DNA of 64,000 nt. It comes from Candidatus Flexifilum affinis (GTDB lineage Bacteria; Chloroflexota; Anaerolineae; Aggregatilineales; Phototrophicaceae). Positions 1-10,763 of the stretch are shown here, piece by piece. A program made the position numbers and the translations under genes. The DNA lies in contig JADJPJ010000087.1 of the NCBI GenBank assembly GCA_016713325.1, forward strand, positions 806,001-870,000, written 5' to 3'. Within the stretch, counting starts at the first letter, position 1; every line of letters begins with the position of its first letter. The notes beneath the pieces are model-generated. The model saw nothing but the letters and a program-made list of their open reading frames with translations. It did not search any database and was not told the origin of the DNA.

Positions 1-1498
1 GAGGTCGCTCGGTGCGGTTCGGCGAGCCGACGATGACTTCTCCGCTTTCGCCGGGCACCACCAGGCTGTAGGCAACTCGTTCGTCGCCGTTCTCGATCAG
101 CCCCGCCAGCGTGGCGAAATTCAGGTTCCAGATGAAGACTGGCCCGATGAAAGATTGGCTTTGCACGATCGACAAAGCTTTGATCGTGTAGTTCGCCTGA
201 TCCCACTTGTCGTTGCGCAGCATCCACTCGTTCCCCGTTCCGGCCGGCTGGTTGTAGAAGCCGTCCCACGTCGCGTAGCCAAATTCGGTCACCCACATCT
301 GGGGCGAATTGTGGCCGTTCTCAACCATGATCTGGCGATAATCGCGCAGGTTGTCCGAGAAGAAGAAGTGCGGATCGTCGTCCCAACCGGAATTGCCGCA
401 GCAGGTAGCGTCCGGCGCATTGCTCCAGCTATAGGGGTGGATGCCGATGGCGATATCCTGGTAATTGCCCAGACCGGCAGCATACATTTCGCGTAAAAAG
501 GTGCGGTCGTCCCGACTGCCCACGCTGTCCCCGGTCGGCGCCAGGCCGGCGGTCACCACAACGATCGACGGCGAGTATGCGCGAATCGCACTGTAGCCGG
601 CGACGAACAGCCGCATGTAGCCGGAGCCATCGAACGGGAGAGCGCCACTCCATTCCGGAAGCAGGTTGGGCTCATTCCAGATTTCGATGGCATCAATCTT
701 GTCGCCCACCTCGCCCAGAATCTGGGTAAGGAATGCGGCATACTGCGACGGATCGCTGGGCGGGCCATCGGCCGACTGCGTCGAGCGTGCCCAGGGTGGC
801 GCCTTGGCGACGCTGAGCAGAATGCGGAAGCCGCGGCGGTCGGCATCCTCCAGATACAGGCGAGTACGCTGCCAGTAGGTGCTGAGTTCACCGGCGCTGT
901 TCGGTGCCACATCTCGCCAGGGCAGTTGGAATTTGATCCACCCCAGCGGAAGATGCTCGTTCAGACGAAACATCGCCTCATCCCAGTCGCTCTGCTCAAG
1001 ATTGACGTCAAGCTGGACGCCGAGACGTGAGCGATCGAGATCGGGCAGAACATCCGGGAAGAGCGTGCCCGTCGACACGGGAGCGGGCGTTCCGGTCGCG
1101 CCAGTGGGTACGGCCGTGCTGGCACCGGTGCCGGTTACCGGTCCGCTGGTCACATCGGGTGTTGCCGTCAGCGCTGGGGCGAAGGTCTGAGGCTGGTAAC
1201 CGGGTCCAATGACCGGTCCAAGCCAGGTAACGGTCGGGATCTGCTGGTTGCCGTCCGTCACGATCGATAGCTGAACGGGCATTACCGAAGGTTGCGCGGC
1301 TACCGCTTCGATTCGCGACCCCAACTGCTCTGCGCGCTGCTGCGACTGGGTGGCCAGGGCCGCCGCGTCGAAAGCTGCACGATTTGTGCTGCTGGGAGTC
1401 AGAGGGATGATCGACGCTGTTTGGGGCAGACATCCTGCCATACTGGCGATCAGCGCTAGAGTCAGAAAGATGGCGAATGAAGTCCGTTTGAATGACAT
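1..1498 (-). CDS. Secreted lipoprotein glycoside hydrolase, clan GH-A-like (C-terminus outside window)
   Basis: The reading frame is open from an ATG at 1498 to the left edge, so the C-terminus is missing. The N-terminus is a lipoprotein signal with lipobox SMAGC and Cys at residue 23. A Thr/Pro/Gly-rich linker of roughly 100 residues follows. The catalytic part has the clan GH-A hallmarks: WNEPN around residues 274-278, with Glu276 as likely acid/base, and WVTEFGY around 402-408, with Glu405 as likely nucleophile. Spacing between the two glutamates suits a GH39/GH5-like TIM barrel. It probably cleaves a glycan at the outer face of the membrane. The substrate cannot be told from sequence. Function as a glycosidase is inferred; the motifs are seen directly. 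Confidence 0.8.
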   Translation of the reverse strand, partial: MSFKRTSFAIFLTLALIASMAGCLPQTASIIPLTPSSTNRAAFDAAALATQSQQRAEQLGSRIEAVAAQPSVMPVQLSIVTDGNQQIPTVTWLGPVIGPGYQPQTFAPALTATPDVTSGPVTGTGASTAVPTGATGTPAPVSTGTLFPDVLPDLDRSRLGVQLDVNLEQSDWDEAMFRLNEHLPLGWIKFQLPWRDVAPNSAGELSTYWQRTRLYLEDADRRGFRILLSVAKAPPWARSTQSADGPPSDPSQYAAFLTQILGEVGDKIDAIEIWNEPNLLPEWSGALPFDGSGYMRLFVAGYSAIRAYSPSIVVVTAGLAPTGDSVGSRDDRTFLREMYAAGLGNYQDIAIGIHPYSWSNAPDATCCGNSGWDDDPHFFFSDNLRDYRQIMVENGHNSPQMWVTEFGYATWDGFYNQPAGTGNEWMLRNDKWDQANYTIKALSIVQSQSFIGPVFIWNLNFATLAGLIENGDERVAYSLVVPGESGEVIVGSPNRTERP

Positions 1499-1611
1499 GA
1501 ACGACCTTTGCGTCGAATGATCCGCCCTAAGATAGACGACGATGACCAAGAGATCAAGCATTGACGCCAGACGCTTTCCCTACCGTATTTGCCAGAAGAT
1601 GTGCTACAATA

Positions 1612-1623
1612 GAACATGTGTTC
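1612..1623. promoter_or_regulatory. Candidate LexA (SOS) box, GAAC-N4-GTTC
   Basis: The 12-base palindrome GAACATGTGTTC matches the core GAAC-N4-GTTC of the LexA/DinR box of Gram-positive bacteria. It lies just downstream of a TACAAT hexamer (1605-1610) and just upstream of the gyrA promoter. LexA regulation is inference from one site. Confidence 0.4.
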
Positions 1624-1629
1624 CGTCGG

Positions 1630-1659
1630 TTGACACACGCGACATGTCGTGCATAGAAT
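1630..1659 (+). promoter_or_regulatory. Predicted sigma-70-type promoter of gyrA
   Basis: A perfect -35 TTGACA at 1630-1635 is followed after 18 bases by a -10 TAGAAT at 1654-1659. This leaves a leader of about 100 bases before gyrA. TAGAAT recurs as a likely -10 elsewhere in the window. Confidence 0.65.
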
Positions 1660-1763
1660 GAGCGCGCGTCCGCCGTGGGAAGCTTCCGCTCGGTGGCGGC
1701 GCTGAACAAGGTGTAGCCCGGCACGCTCTCATCATCTATCGAACTCATCTACAGGACGACCGC

Positions 1764-4138
<2,375 letters not shown>

Positions 4139-4142
<4 letters not shown>

Positions 4143-4240
4143 TTGCGCTGGCGAACCATGAACGCGTCACGCAGGCCATCATGCCTGCCACCGAGTTTGA
4201 ATTGCCGGCAGAGATCGAGCCCGCCGCAAACGGCGGCTAG
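4139..4240 (+). other. Coding-like out-of-frame tail after gyrA
   Basis: A GTG overlapping the gyrA stop opens a 33-codon frame ending in TAG at 4238-4240. Read further upstream in this frame the peptide runs [20 protein letters not shown] with no stop back to about 4110. It looks like the natural end of a GyrA C-terminal blade, more so than the low-complexity end of the annotated frame. I infer a one-base loss in the GCCGCCC stretch near 4100-4108. The alternative is a tiny translationally coupled ORF. Confidence 0.45.
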
Positions 4241-4307
4241 TCGACAATATCACTGAGGCCGATGTCTGGCGCTCGACCTAACCCGAAATCGTCTGAACGA
4301 GCGTAAC

Positions 4308-5495
4308 TTACACGCCGGTTTTTCGAAGCAACTCGTAAAGCTGGCGTGTCACTCCATCCGGTTCAAGGTTTGTCTGCCGCAGCAGCGCTGCCGAAAACCG
4401 CTTGAAGACAGCCTCGCCGTCCTGCGGTGATTTCAAGATTTTCGCGAGACGCAGAATCCTCTGAACAAGATCCTCGCGCGCGTTGTCGAGCGCCGAGGCG
4501 CGCAGCAGAACTGCATAGGCGCTGGCCGGGTCGCCGACCTCTTCATAGCGGGTTGCCAACATGGCCAGAATGTCATGGAAAATTCCGCGCAGCGCAGCCC
4601 GGCGCTCGACCACCCACGGCGTATCGACCCCGATGAGAAAATCACCACGATAGAGATCGACCGCCCGCTCAAGCAGGTCAATCGACTCCGCGCCCTGTGT
4701 CACCTGGCTAAGGTTGTACAGCTCATTGAACAGGGTGACGTCGTAGGTCAGGTTCAGGTTCGTGGCCAGGTGGTAGAAACCAGACCCGAACTGCGTGAGT
4801 CCAACGCCGAGGACTTCGCTGACCTTGCGCTTGGTCACGTGAAAGACATTGGTTGCGTCTGCCACCGACATATCCGGCCAGAACGTCCGGAAGATCTCAG
4901 TGCGCGTGACCATACCTTTGTCCACCAGGAAAAAACACATGGATCGAGGCAGTGCCCCGCCCCATTCCTGAATAATCCTGCCTGCGACCTGTACACGACC
5001 ACGACCGAATGCTCGGACCTCGATCGTTGGAAAGTCGGGTTTCTGGTCACCGTAGTCGAGCAGGAACGCGTCCTCACGGCAAGGGATCAGCCCTAGCAGC
5101 GGACGGAGAGATGCATCCTCGATCACGGAGGAGAGCACAGTCCGCGAAACCAGGAATACACGACGAATGCCGCGATTCGCCAGCAAAGCGCTGACGATTT
5201 GGGGTAATGCCGAAGGATCTGCACGATCACAGTCGTCGAGGACAAGATCGCTTTTTCCCCGATGACGTCCGGATTCGCTGCGCTGCGCACGGACGCCGTC
5301 ATCGATCTGTGATTGTATGGCCTCAGGAGATAGCTCTGCCCCTGTAAGCCGTATGTAGAAAGCCCCACTCTCTACAGCTTCGGCGATGACAAGATATCTT
5401 ATGTTAAACTCTGGATGGGCAATGATTATCCTTTTCGAATGAGGTAGCTCCTCCAACTGCTTTTCGACCAGGCTCCGTGCTTTCGCCAGGCGCAT
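4308..5495 (-). CDS. BTAD/SARP-type transcriptional regulator with degenerate ATPase-like N-terminus
   Basis: A 395-residue regulator. Residues about 290-395 form the bacterial transcriptional activator (BTAD) helical-repeat domain, with typical text DFLIGVDTPWVVERRAAL. Residues about 195-285 look like the OmpR-type winged helix that precedes BTAD in SARP proteins. The first 170 residues resemble the second half of a STAND/AAA ATPase: SDLVLDDCDRAD is Walker-B-like and is followed by a FLVSRT sensor-like strand. No Walker A P-loop is visible before it. A strong GGAGGGAGAG site six bases upstream fixes the ATG at 5495. Gene target unknown. Confidence 0.72.
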   Translation of the reverse strand: MRLAKARSLVEKQLEELPHSKRIIIAHPEFNIRYLVIAEAVESGAFYIRLTGAELSPEAIQSQIDDGVRAQRSESGRHRGKSDLVLDDCDRADPSALPQIVSALLANRGIRRVFLVSRTVLSSVIEDASLRPLLGLIPCREDAFLLDYGDQKPDFPTIEVRAFGRGRVQVAGRIIQEWGGALPRSMCFFLVDKGMVTRTEIFRTFWPDMSVADATNVFHVTKRKVSEVLGVGLTQFGSGFYHLATNLNLTYDVTLFNELYNLSQVTQGAESIDLLERAVDLYRGDFLIGVDTPWVVERRAALRGIFHDILAMLATRYEEVGDPASAYAVLLRASALDNAREDLVQRILRLAKILKSPQDGEAVFKRFSAALLRQTNLEPDGVTRQLYELLRKTGV

Positions 5496-5545
5496 CCGAA
5501 TCTCTCCCTCCGGTGCATCTGATGCTTACTATTGATTCAGAACAC

Positions 5546-5582
5546 TCATTCTAGATCCATGGTCTTATGACCATTAGTATGA
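5546..5582. promoter_or_regulatory. Long imperfect dyad in the leader of the BTAD regulator
   Basis: The centre is a perfect repeat, ATGGTC-TTAT-GACCAT (5559-5574). It is flanked by CTCATTCTA on one side and TAGTATGAG on the other (8 of 9 pairs), with a five-base bulge GATCC on the left arm. It lies a few bases downstream of the predicted -10 at 5591-5596, where a repressor or autoregulator would bind. An RNA leader hairpin is the alternative. Confidence 0.5.
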
Positions 5583-5590
5583 GATCGGCT

Positions 5591-5619
5591 ATTATAAGGA
5601 GTCCTAAGAGGAAGTGCAA
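5591..5619 (-). promoter_or_regulatory. Predicted promoter of the BTAD regulator
   Basis: On the minus strand a consensus -10 TATAAT (5596-5591) lies 17 bases from TTGCAC (5619-5614), a weak -35. The leader to the ATG at 5495 is about 90 bases and contains the dyad at 5546-5582. Confidence 0.5.
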
Positions 5620-5674
5620 CATTATCTCGCGACTGCAAGCGAGAATACGACGAAACAGATGAGACGGTCGTCAC

Positions 5675-7879
5675 TTACACGGAATACCGTCTGTGAACCT
5701 CTGTGACACTCTTAATAGTCTCCAGACGTGACAGCACACGGGACAGCTGCTCACGCGAGCCGATCTCAATTGTGAGGTAGAAAGTCGCAATATTCTGCTT
5801 GGTGCTGACATTGACACTGGTCATGTTGATCTTTTCGTCGGCGACCACCGTTGCAATATCCAGCATCAGCCCCTTCCGGTCATAGGCCACAATTTCAATG
5901 TCGACGGCATGTTGCGAGTGGGTATCTTGCTGCCCCCACTCCACATCAATGCGGCGCTCGGGTTCCGCGATGATGTTACCGCAATCCACACGATGCACCA
6001 TAACCCCACGACCACGCGTCACGAACCCAACGATGGCGTCCCCTGGAACCGGTTTGCAGCAGCGAGCAAGAGTCACCAGCATCCCGCCTGCACCGAGAAC
6101 GTTGATGCCGATGCTGCCGCCGTTCTTGGGGATCGTCGTCGGCCGTTCAACCAGCAAAGAACGCTCATCCGCGGCCTGCTCGGCGGCGTTCTCTCGTTCG
6201 AGGATGTGCGCGCCAATCTGTGCGCCGTTGATCCCGCCGGTGCCCACTTCCGCCAGAAAGTCGTCCAGCTTGTCAAAGTGAAAACCAGTCGAGACCTCAT
6301 CCAGAGACATGCTGTCCAGCACACCCAGGCGCTTTAGTTCACGTTCCAGGACCTCGCGGCCCTGCTGGATGCTCTTCTCACGATTCTGCTTGCGGAACCA
6401 GTGGCGGATCTTGGCGCGCGCTCGCTCCGTCTTCACATAGCCCAGGTTGGGGTTCAGCCAATCCAGGCTCGGGCCGCCTCGGTTCTGCGTGACAATATCG
6501 ACCTGATCGCCGGTCTTGAGGGTATAGGTCAGGTTGACCAACCGCCCGTTAATCTTGGCGCCCCGGCAGTGATGGCCGATGTCAGTATGCACATGGTAGG
6601 CAAAATCGATGGGCGTCGCCCCGTTGGCCAGGTCGATGATGTCGCCCTTGGGCGTGAAGACGTAGATTCGGTCCTGGAAGACCTCGGCCTTCATCTTCTG
6701 AACGAAGGCCGCGGCATCATCGGTATCGCCCCCGAATTCCATCAGGCGGCGAATGTGATTGATTCGCTCCTCGAACGCGATGTCGCGCTGATGCGCTTTG
6801 CGCCCTTCCTTGTAGCGCCAGTGCGCGGCGATACCGTACTCGGCGTGCTCGTGCATCTCCATGGTGCGAATCTGGATCTCCAGGGTTTTGCCCTGATTGT
6901 CGCGCACCGCGGTGTGCAGGCTGCGGTAGAAGTTTTCCTTCGGCGCGGCGATGTAATCGTCGAATTCGCCCGGAATGGGTCGCCAGTGGTTGTGGACGAT
7001 GCCCAGTACCTGGTAGCACTTCGGCACTGTGTCGACGATCACCCGAACAGCACGCACATCGTAGACATGCTCGAAGTCGACGTCTTTCCGCTCCATCTTT
7101 CGGTAAATGCTATAGATATGCTTGGGGCGAGCGCTGATCAGAGCGCCTGTAATACCGCTATGATCGATTTCCGTCCGCAGAGTGTCCATAACCTGCTTAA
7201 GATAGCCTTCGCGGTCGGCGCGGCGCTCGTCGACGCGCTTGGCGATTTCGCGGTATTTCTCGGGGTTCAAATAGCGAAAGGAAAGGTCTTCCAGCTCCCA
7301 TTTGAACTGCCAGATCCCCATACGATTGGCCAGAGGAGCATAGATATCCAGGGTTTCCTGGGCGATGCGGCGCTGCTTCTCGGCCGGCATGTAACCCAGC
7401 GTGCGCATGTTGTGCAGGCGGTCGGCCAGCTTGACCAGCACGACTCGCACATCGTCGTTCATGGCCAGCGCCATTTTGCGGATGTTTTCGTAGCTGCGGT
7501 CGGCCGACGCTTTGCTGCGCTTGTCGCCGACCGTCACCTCGGGCAGGTTCCGCAGCTTGCTCACACCATTGACGATCAGCGCGACCGACTTGCCGAATTC
7601 CGCGCGAAGCGTCTCAAGTGGAATATCGGTATCTTCAACCACATCATGGAGCAGCGCGGCCGCGATAGCCTCGGCGTCCAGCTTCAGTTCTGCAAGGATG
7701 GTGGCAACAGCCACGCAGTGCGAGAAAAACGGTTCACCGCTCAGTCGAACCTGGCCCGAGTGCGCAGTCTCAGCAATGTGGTAGGCTCGTTCGATGAGGG
7801 AGCGATCGTTTGGCGTCAAGTCAGGCAGCAATTCCAGAAGAGCTTGTACGCCGCCCAATACCGCTGGAGCATTAGTCAT
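5675..7879 (-). CDS. relA: Bifunctional (p)ppGpp synthetase/hydrolase, RelA/SpoT family
   Basis: Long RelA/SpoT homologue of 734 residues that makes and degrades the alarmone (p)ppGpp. Domain order is complete. The HD hydrolase has HDVVEDTD near residue 80. The synthetase domain runs about 230-360, with YDVRAVRV and APKENFYRSLHT. The TGS domain, about 400-460, begins IYVFTPKGDII. A middle helical/zinc-finger-like region with ARCCKPVPGD follows, then a C-terminal ACT domain at about 660-734. The intact HD motif argues for a bifunctional enzyme rather than a synthetase-only RelA. It is divergent from moeA, with a 135-base shared upstream region. Confidence 0.93.
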   Translation of the reverse strand: MTNAPAVLGGVQALLELLPDLTPNDRSLIERAYHIAETAHSGQVRLSGEPFFSHCVAVATILAELKLDAEAIAAALLHDVVEDTDIPLETLRAEFGKSVALIVNGVSKLRNLPEVTVGDKRSKASADRSYENIRKMALAMNDDVRVVLVKLADRLHNMRTLGYMPAEKQRRIAQETLDIYAPLANRMGIWQFKWELEDLSFRYLNPEKYREIAKRVDERRADREGYLKQVMDTLRTEIDHSGITGALISARPKHIYSIYRKMERKDVDFEHVYDVRAVRVIVDTVPKCYQVLGIVHNHWRPIPGEFDDYIAAPKENFYRSLHTAVRDNQGKTLEIQIRTMEMHEHAEYGIAAHWRYKEGRKAHQRDIAFEERINHIRRLMEFGGDTDDAAAFVQKMKAEVFQDRIYVFTPKGDIIDLANGATPIDFAYHVHTDIGHHCRGAKINGRLVNLTYTLKTGDQVDIVTQNRGGPSLDWLNPNLGYVKTERARAKIRHWFRKQNREKSIQQGREVLERELKRLGVLDSMSLDEVSTGFHFDKLDDFLAEVGTGGINGAQIGAHILERENAAEQAADERSLLVERPTTIPKNGGSIGINVLGAGGMLVTLARCCKPVPGDAIVGFVTRGRGVMVHRVDCGNIIAEPERRIDVEWGQQDTHSQHAVDIEIVAYDRKGLMLDIATVVADEKINMTSVNVSTKQNIATFYLTIEIGSREQLSRVLSRLETIKSVTEVHRRYSV

Positions 7880-7903
7880 TGGAACGCTTCACCCGCATTT
7901 TAA

Positions 7904-7926
7904 CGTTACATCATCCTATTGTAACG
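7904..7926. promoter_or_regulatory. Inverted repeat between relA and moeA
   Basis: CGTTAC (7904-7909) and GTAACG (7921-7926) form a six-base dyad with an 11-base spacer in the divergent region, about 25 bases upstream of the relA start. It could be an operator or a chance dyad. Confidence 0.3.
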
Positions 7927-7963
7927 CAATTTCACACTGCCTTATCACGTCGCAACCTCTACA

Positions 7964-7980
7964 ATCCGTTAGAATTGTCG
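7964..7980 (+). promoter_or_regulatory. Likely moeA -10 region sharing a 17-base motif with the atpA promoter
   Basis: ATCCGTTAGAATTGTCG contains TAGAAT (7970-7975), about 40 bases before the moeA GTG. The same 17 bases with one change occur on the minus strand upstream of atpA (61722-61706). A -35 is not clear here. Confidence 0.35.
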
Positions 7981-8014
7981 AACTTGACTCGCCGATGGAG
8001 AAAGGATTCCGGGC

Positions 8015-9265
8015 GTGCCTGACCTACTCAATCCTGACGACGCCGTCAGCCGCATTCTTGAGCAGATTCCCGTCCTATCTGCTGAACAGATCCCCTTGAT
8101 CGATGCGCTCGACCGAGTGATCGCCATCAAAATCGTTTCGGATATCGACCTCCCGCCATTTGCCAACAGCAGCATGGACGGATTTGCCGTCCGCGCCGTC
8201 GACACCTCGGACGCGTCTGAGGCGGCGCCAGTCTCCCTCGCGGTCACCATGGACATCCCGGCAGGCGCCTCTCCTGTGCAGCGGCTGGAACCCGGGCAGG
8301 CAGCGCGAGTGATGACGGGTGCGCCGCTCCCAGAAGGCGCGGACGCGGTGGTGCCGGTCGAAGCAACCGATCAAAACTTCCGCGCCGGAGACGCAGCGCC
8401 CCTACCGACACATGTGTCGGTGTTCAGCTCCGTGGGCGTTGGCGCCAGCGTCCGACCCATTGGTGAAGACATCCAGAGGGGGCAAACCATTCTGGAACCG
8501 GGGACGCTGCTGCGCCCGCCGGAAATCGGGGTTCTGGCGGCCCTTGGGTATGGGCAGCCCACAGTGGTACGTCGACCGCGAGTGACGATCGTCAGCACCG
8601 GTAACGAGCTGATCGACGTCGACCAGCCGCTCGCTCCAGGCAAGATCCGCGAAAGCAATTCGTACACCCTGTCCGCGCTCGTCCGGCACTATGGCGGCGA
8701 AGCCATCCGAATTCCGGTCGCCCGGGATACCATCGAAGATGTACGCAAGTGTTTCCTGGAGGCGCTGGAAGCCAATCCGGATGTGGTCATCAGTTCGGCG
8801 GGCGTTTCGGTTGGTGCGTTCGACGTTGTGCGCACGGTCTTGGACGAACTTGGTGAGATCGGTTTCTGGAGGGTGAACCTGCGGCCGGGCAAGCCCCTGG
8901 CCTATGGCTCTCTGGGACCAGACAGAGTGCCCTTTTTTGGGCTGCCCGGCAACCCCATCTCGGCCATGGTGACGTTTGACGTATTCGTCCGACCGGCGCT
9001 GATGAAGATGAGCGGGCGTCCCGATTCATTGCCAACCGTCCGGGCAGTCGTAGACGAGTCCATCCCCGCCGACGGCCGCCGCACCTATTTTCGGGTGAAG
9101 CTGAACCTGGAAGCCGACGGCTGGCATGCCCGTCTCACGGGAACACAAAGTTCAGGGGCCCTGATGTCGATGGTGCTCGCCGATGGACTGCTGATTGTTC
9201 CCGAAGGTGTGCATTCAGTGCCGGCTGGAACGCCCCTTTCGGTGAGACTGCTCAGAGATTTGTGA
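8015..9265 (+). CDS. moeA: Molybdopterin molybdenumtransferase MoeA
   Basis: MoeA inserts molybdenum into adenylylated molybdopterin, the last step in making the molybdenum cofactor. The 416-residue length is normal. Motifs are clear: PPFANSSMDGFAVR near residues 47-60, GAPLPEGADAVVPVE near 108-122, and the MoCF-binding core TIVSTGNELID near 190. SAGVSVGAFD and GKPLAYG follow, then FFGLPGNPISAMVTF near 310-324. The start is GTG at 8015, after GGATTCCGGGC. No other cofactor gene lies nearby, so its position alone says nothing about which molybdoenzyme is served. Confidence 0.95.
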   Translation: MPDLLNPDDAVSRILEQIPVLSAEQIPLIDALDRVIAIKIVSDIDLPPFANSSMDGFAVRAVDTSDASEAAPVSLAVTMDIPAGASPVQRLEPGQAARVMTGAPLPEGADAVVPVEATDQNFRAGDAAPLPTHVSVFSSVGVGASVRPIGEDIQRGQTILEPGTLLRPPEIGVLAALGYGQPTVVRRPRVTIVSTGNELIDVDQPLAPGKIRESNSYTLSALVRHYGGEAIRIPVARDTIEDVRKCFLEALEANPDVVISSAGVSVGAFDVVRTVLDELGEIGFWRVNLRPGKPLAYGSLGPDRVPFFGLPGNPISAMVTFDVFVRPALMKMSGRPDSLPTVRAVVDESIPADGRRTYFRVKLNLEADGWHARLTGTQSSGALMSMVLADGLLIVPEGVHSVPAGTPLSVRLLRDL

Positions 9266-9355
9266 TTCTCGCTGAAGCACCTAATCGACGCTACGCAGGC
9301 GCCCAGGCCCGAGTAAAATAGACCTACATGTTCATTTTGCTGCAAGGAAGAGCAC

Positions 9356-9850
9356 ATGGCTTCGACCAACGCAACGACGGGGGTGGGCGGCGCGTCTCTG
9401 GCACAGCGCTTCACCCTTCGACATTTGACTCTGCTGATCGAGTTCGTCAATCTCTTTGTGAACGGCTACCTGTCATACACAAAGGCGACGAGTTCTTCAG
9501 TCGTCTGTATTGAAGGCGGCGCATTCAACTGTGACGCAGTCACGAACAGCATCTATTCGGTGATTGTTGGCATCCCGGTGGCCTACCTGGGGCTGACTCT
9601 GCACATCGTGGTGTTTCTGCTGCTCCTGCTTGAACCGCGCATCAAGTTCCTGAACAGCTACGGCCTGCTGACCATCTTCGGCATCACGCTGTTCGGGTTC
9701 GCTTTCCACTGCTACTTGACGTTCGCATCCGTTGTCTGGATTCAGGCGCTCTGTATCTGGTGCCTGACTGCGCATACGCTCACCGGGCTCTCGCTGATCG
9801 TCACCAGCATTCGCCTGTATCGACAGTTCTTCTCCGCGCCAGCCTCATAA
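9356..9850 (+). CDS. Vitamin K epoxide reductase (VKOR) family membrane protein
   Basis: A 164-residue, four- or five-helix membrane protein of the bacterial VKOR type, which reoxidises a DsbA-like thiol oxidase and passes electrons to quinone. The active-site CIWC motif lies in the last loop (about residue 138). A second Cys pair, VCIEGGAFNCD (about 49-59), matches the loop cysteines, and the conserved Ser/Thr region precedes it. No DsbA/thioredoxin domain is fused or adjacent, so the partner must be encoded elsewhere. Start ATG at 9356 is preceded by AAGGAAGAG. Confidence 0.88.
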   Translation: MASTNATTGVGGASLAQRFTLRHLTLLIEFVNLFVNGYLSYTKATSSSVVCIEGGAFNCDAVTNSIYSVIVGIPVAYLGLTLHIVVFLLLLLEPRIKFLNSYGLLTIFGITLFGFAFHCYLTFASVVWIQALCIWCLTAHTLTGLSLIVTSIRLYRQFFSAPAS

Positions 9851-9855
9851 AAAAG

Positions 9856-9914
9856 CCACGAAGCCGTGAAGCGAACGAAGAACAGTGTTCTTCGCGCCCT
9901 TCATGACTTCGTGG
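9856..9914 (-). terminator. Rho-independent terminator of the S1-domain gene
   Basis: Outer arms CCACGAAG (9856-9863) and CTTCGTGG (9907-9914) enclose a second perfect hairpin GAAGAAC-AGT-GTTCTTC. On the minus strand the stem is followed at once by a run of six T. It may also stop plus-strand VKOR transcripts. Confidence 0.75.
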
Positions 9915-9955
9915 ATTGTAGGCGCTTGTTGAGCGGCCGTGCTGGATAGACGGGT

Positions 9956-10732
9956 CTAACCCTTGTGACTGCGCAGCGTGCGTTCGAAGATATCTTCCAG
10001 ACGATCCCGCTCTCGTTCGCGACGGTTGCCCTCGCGGCGTCGGCCGCCACGTTCTGGCGTGCGGCGAGGCCCGCCTTCGAGCTTGTCCGCGCGTTCTGGT
10101 ACCAGCGCTTCATTGTTGGTCTGCATGGCACGGCGCAGGGCCATTTCCATCGCCGTCATCACAGGCTCGTCGTCTTTCTCGACCTCGGCGACCGCGCGGG
10201 CGTTGTCTTTTTCTTCGAGTTTCTTGATGCTCAGGTCAATACGCTTCTTCTTGCGATTAACCTTGATGACCTGCGCAGTCACTTCCTCATTAAGCTTGAC
10301 CACATCCTCTGGCGAATTCACGTAGCCGGTGGCCAGTTCCGACACGTGGATCATGCCGGGGCGCTCTGCGCCGATTTCGACGAAGACGCCAAAGGGCTCG
10401 ACGCGCACGACCGTGCCCTTGACCACTTCGCCTTCGCGGATGTTGTCCCACGACAGCAGCGCGGGCTTCTCCAGCGACAGCGCGATGCGCCGCGCCTCCG
10501 GGTCAACGCGGAGGACGTAGACCGTGACGGTATCGCCGGTCTTGACGACATCCTCGACGTTGCGCACATTGGGACGTCCCAACTGCGAAATGTGAAGCAG
10601 CCCATCGAAGCCGACGCCAACGTCGACAAACGCGCCGAACAGCTCAATACGCTTGACCTTGCCTTGCAGTTCCATCGCGACGGCCAAATCGTCAATGGAA
10701 GTGGGAGCTACCACCATTGTTTCCTCACTCAT
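9956..10732 (-). CDS. RNA-binding protein with two S1 domains
   Basis: A 258-residue protein with two S1 (OB-fold) domains at about residues 20-95 and 100-180. Markers are FGAFVDVGVGFDGLLHIS in the first and FGVFVEIGAERPGMIHVS in the second. A basic, Arg/Glu-rich C-terminal tail follows. Such proteins bind RNA non-specifically, often in translation or RNA turnover; it is far shorter than ribosomal protein S1. I place the start at the ATG at 10732 because AAGAGGAT lies about nine bases before it. The longer frame to 10819 would overlap the preceding lipoprotein gene. Confidence 0.82.
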   Translation of the reverse strand: MSEETMVVAPTSIDDLAVAMELQGKVKRIELFGAFVDVGVGFDGLLHISQLGRPNVRNVEDVVKTGDTVTVYVLRVDPEARRIALSLEKPALLSWDNIREGEVVKGTVVRVEPFGVFVEIGAERPGMIHVSELATGYVNSPEDVVKLNEEVTAQVIKVNRKKKRIDLSIKKLEEKDNARAVAEVEKDDEPVMTAMEMALRRAMQTNNEALVPERADKLEGGPRRTPERGGRRREGNRRERERDRLEDIFERTLRSHKG

Positions 10733-10763
10733 CGGAGAAGATCCTCTTGAACTCTTAAAGGCT

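Noticed and set aside
6401..7903. 500-codon plus-strand frame opposite relA
   Set aside because: Shadow of the relA codons; no domain pattern or ribosome site.
7880..8014. Molybdenum-cofactor riboswitch before moeA
   Set aside because: Only about 135 bases with simple dyads; I see no multi-helix conserved core.
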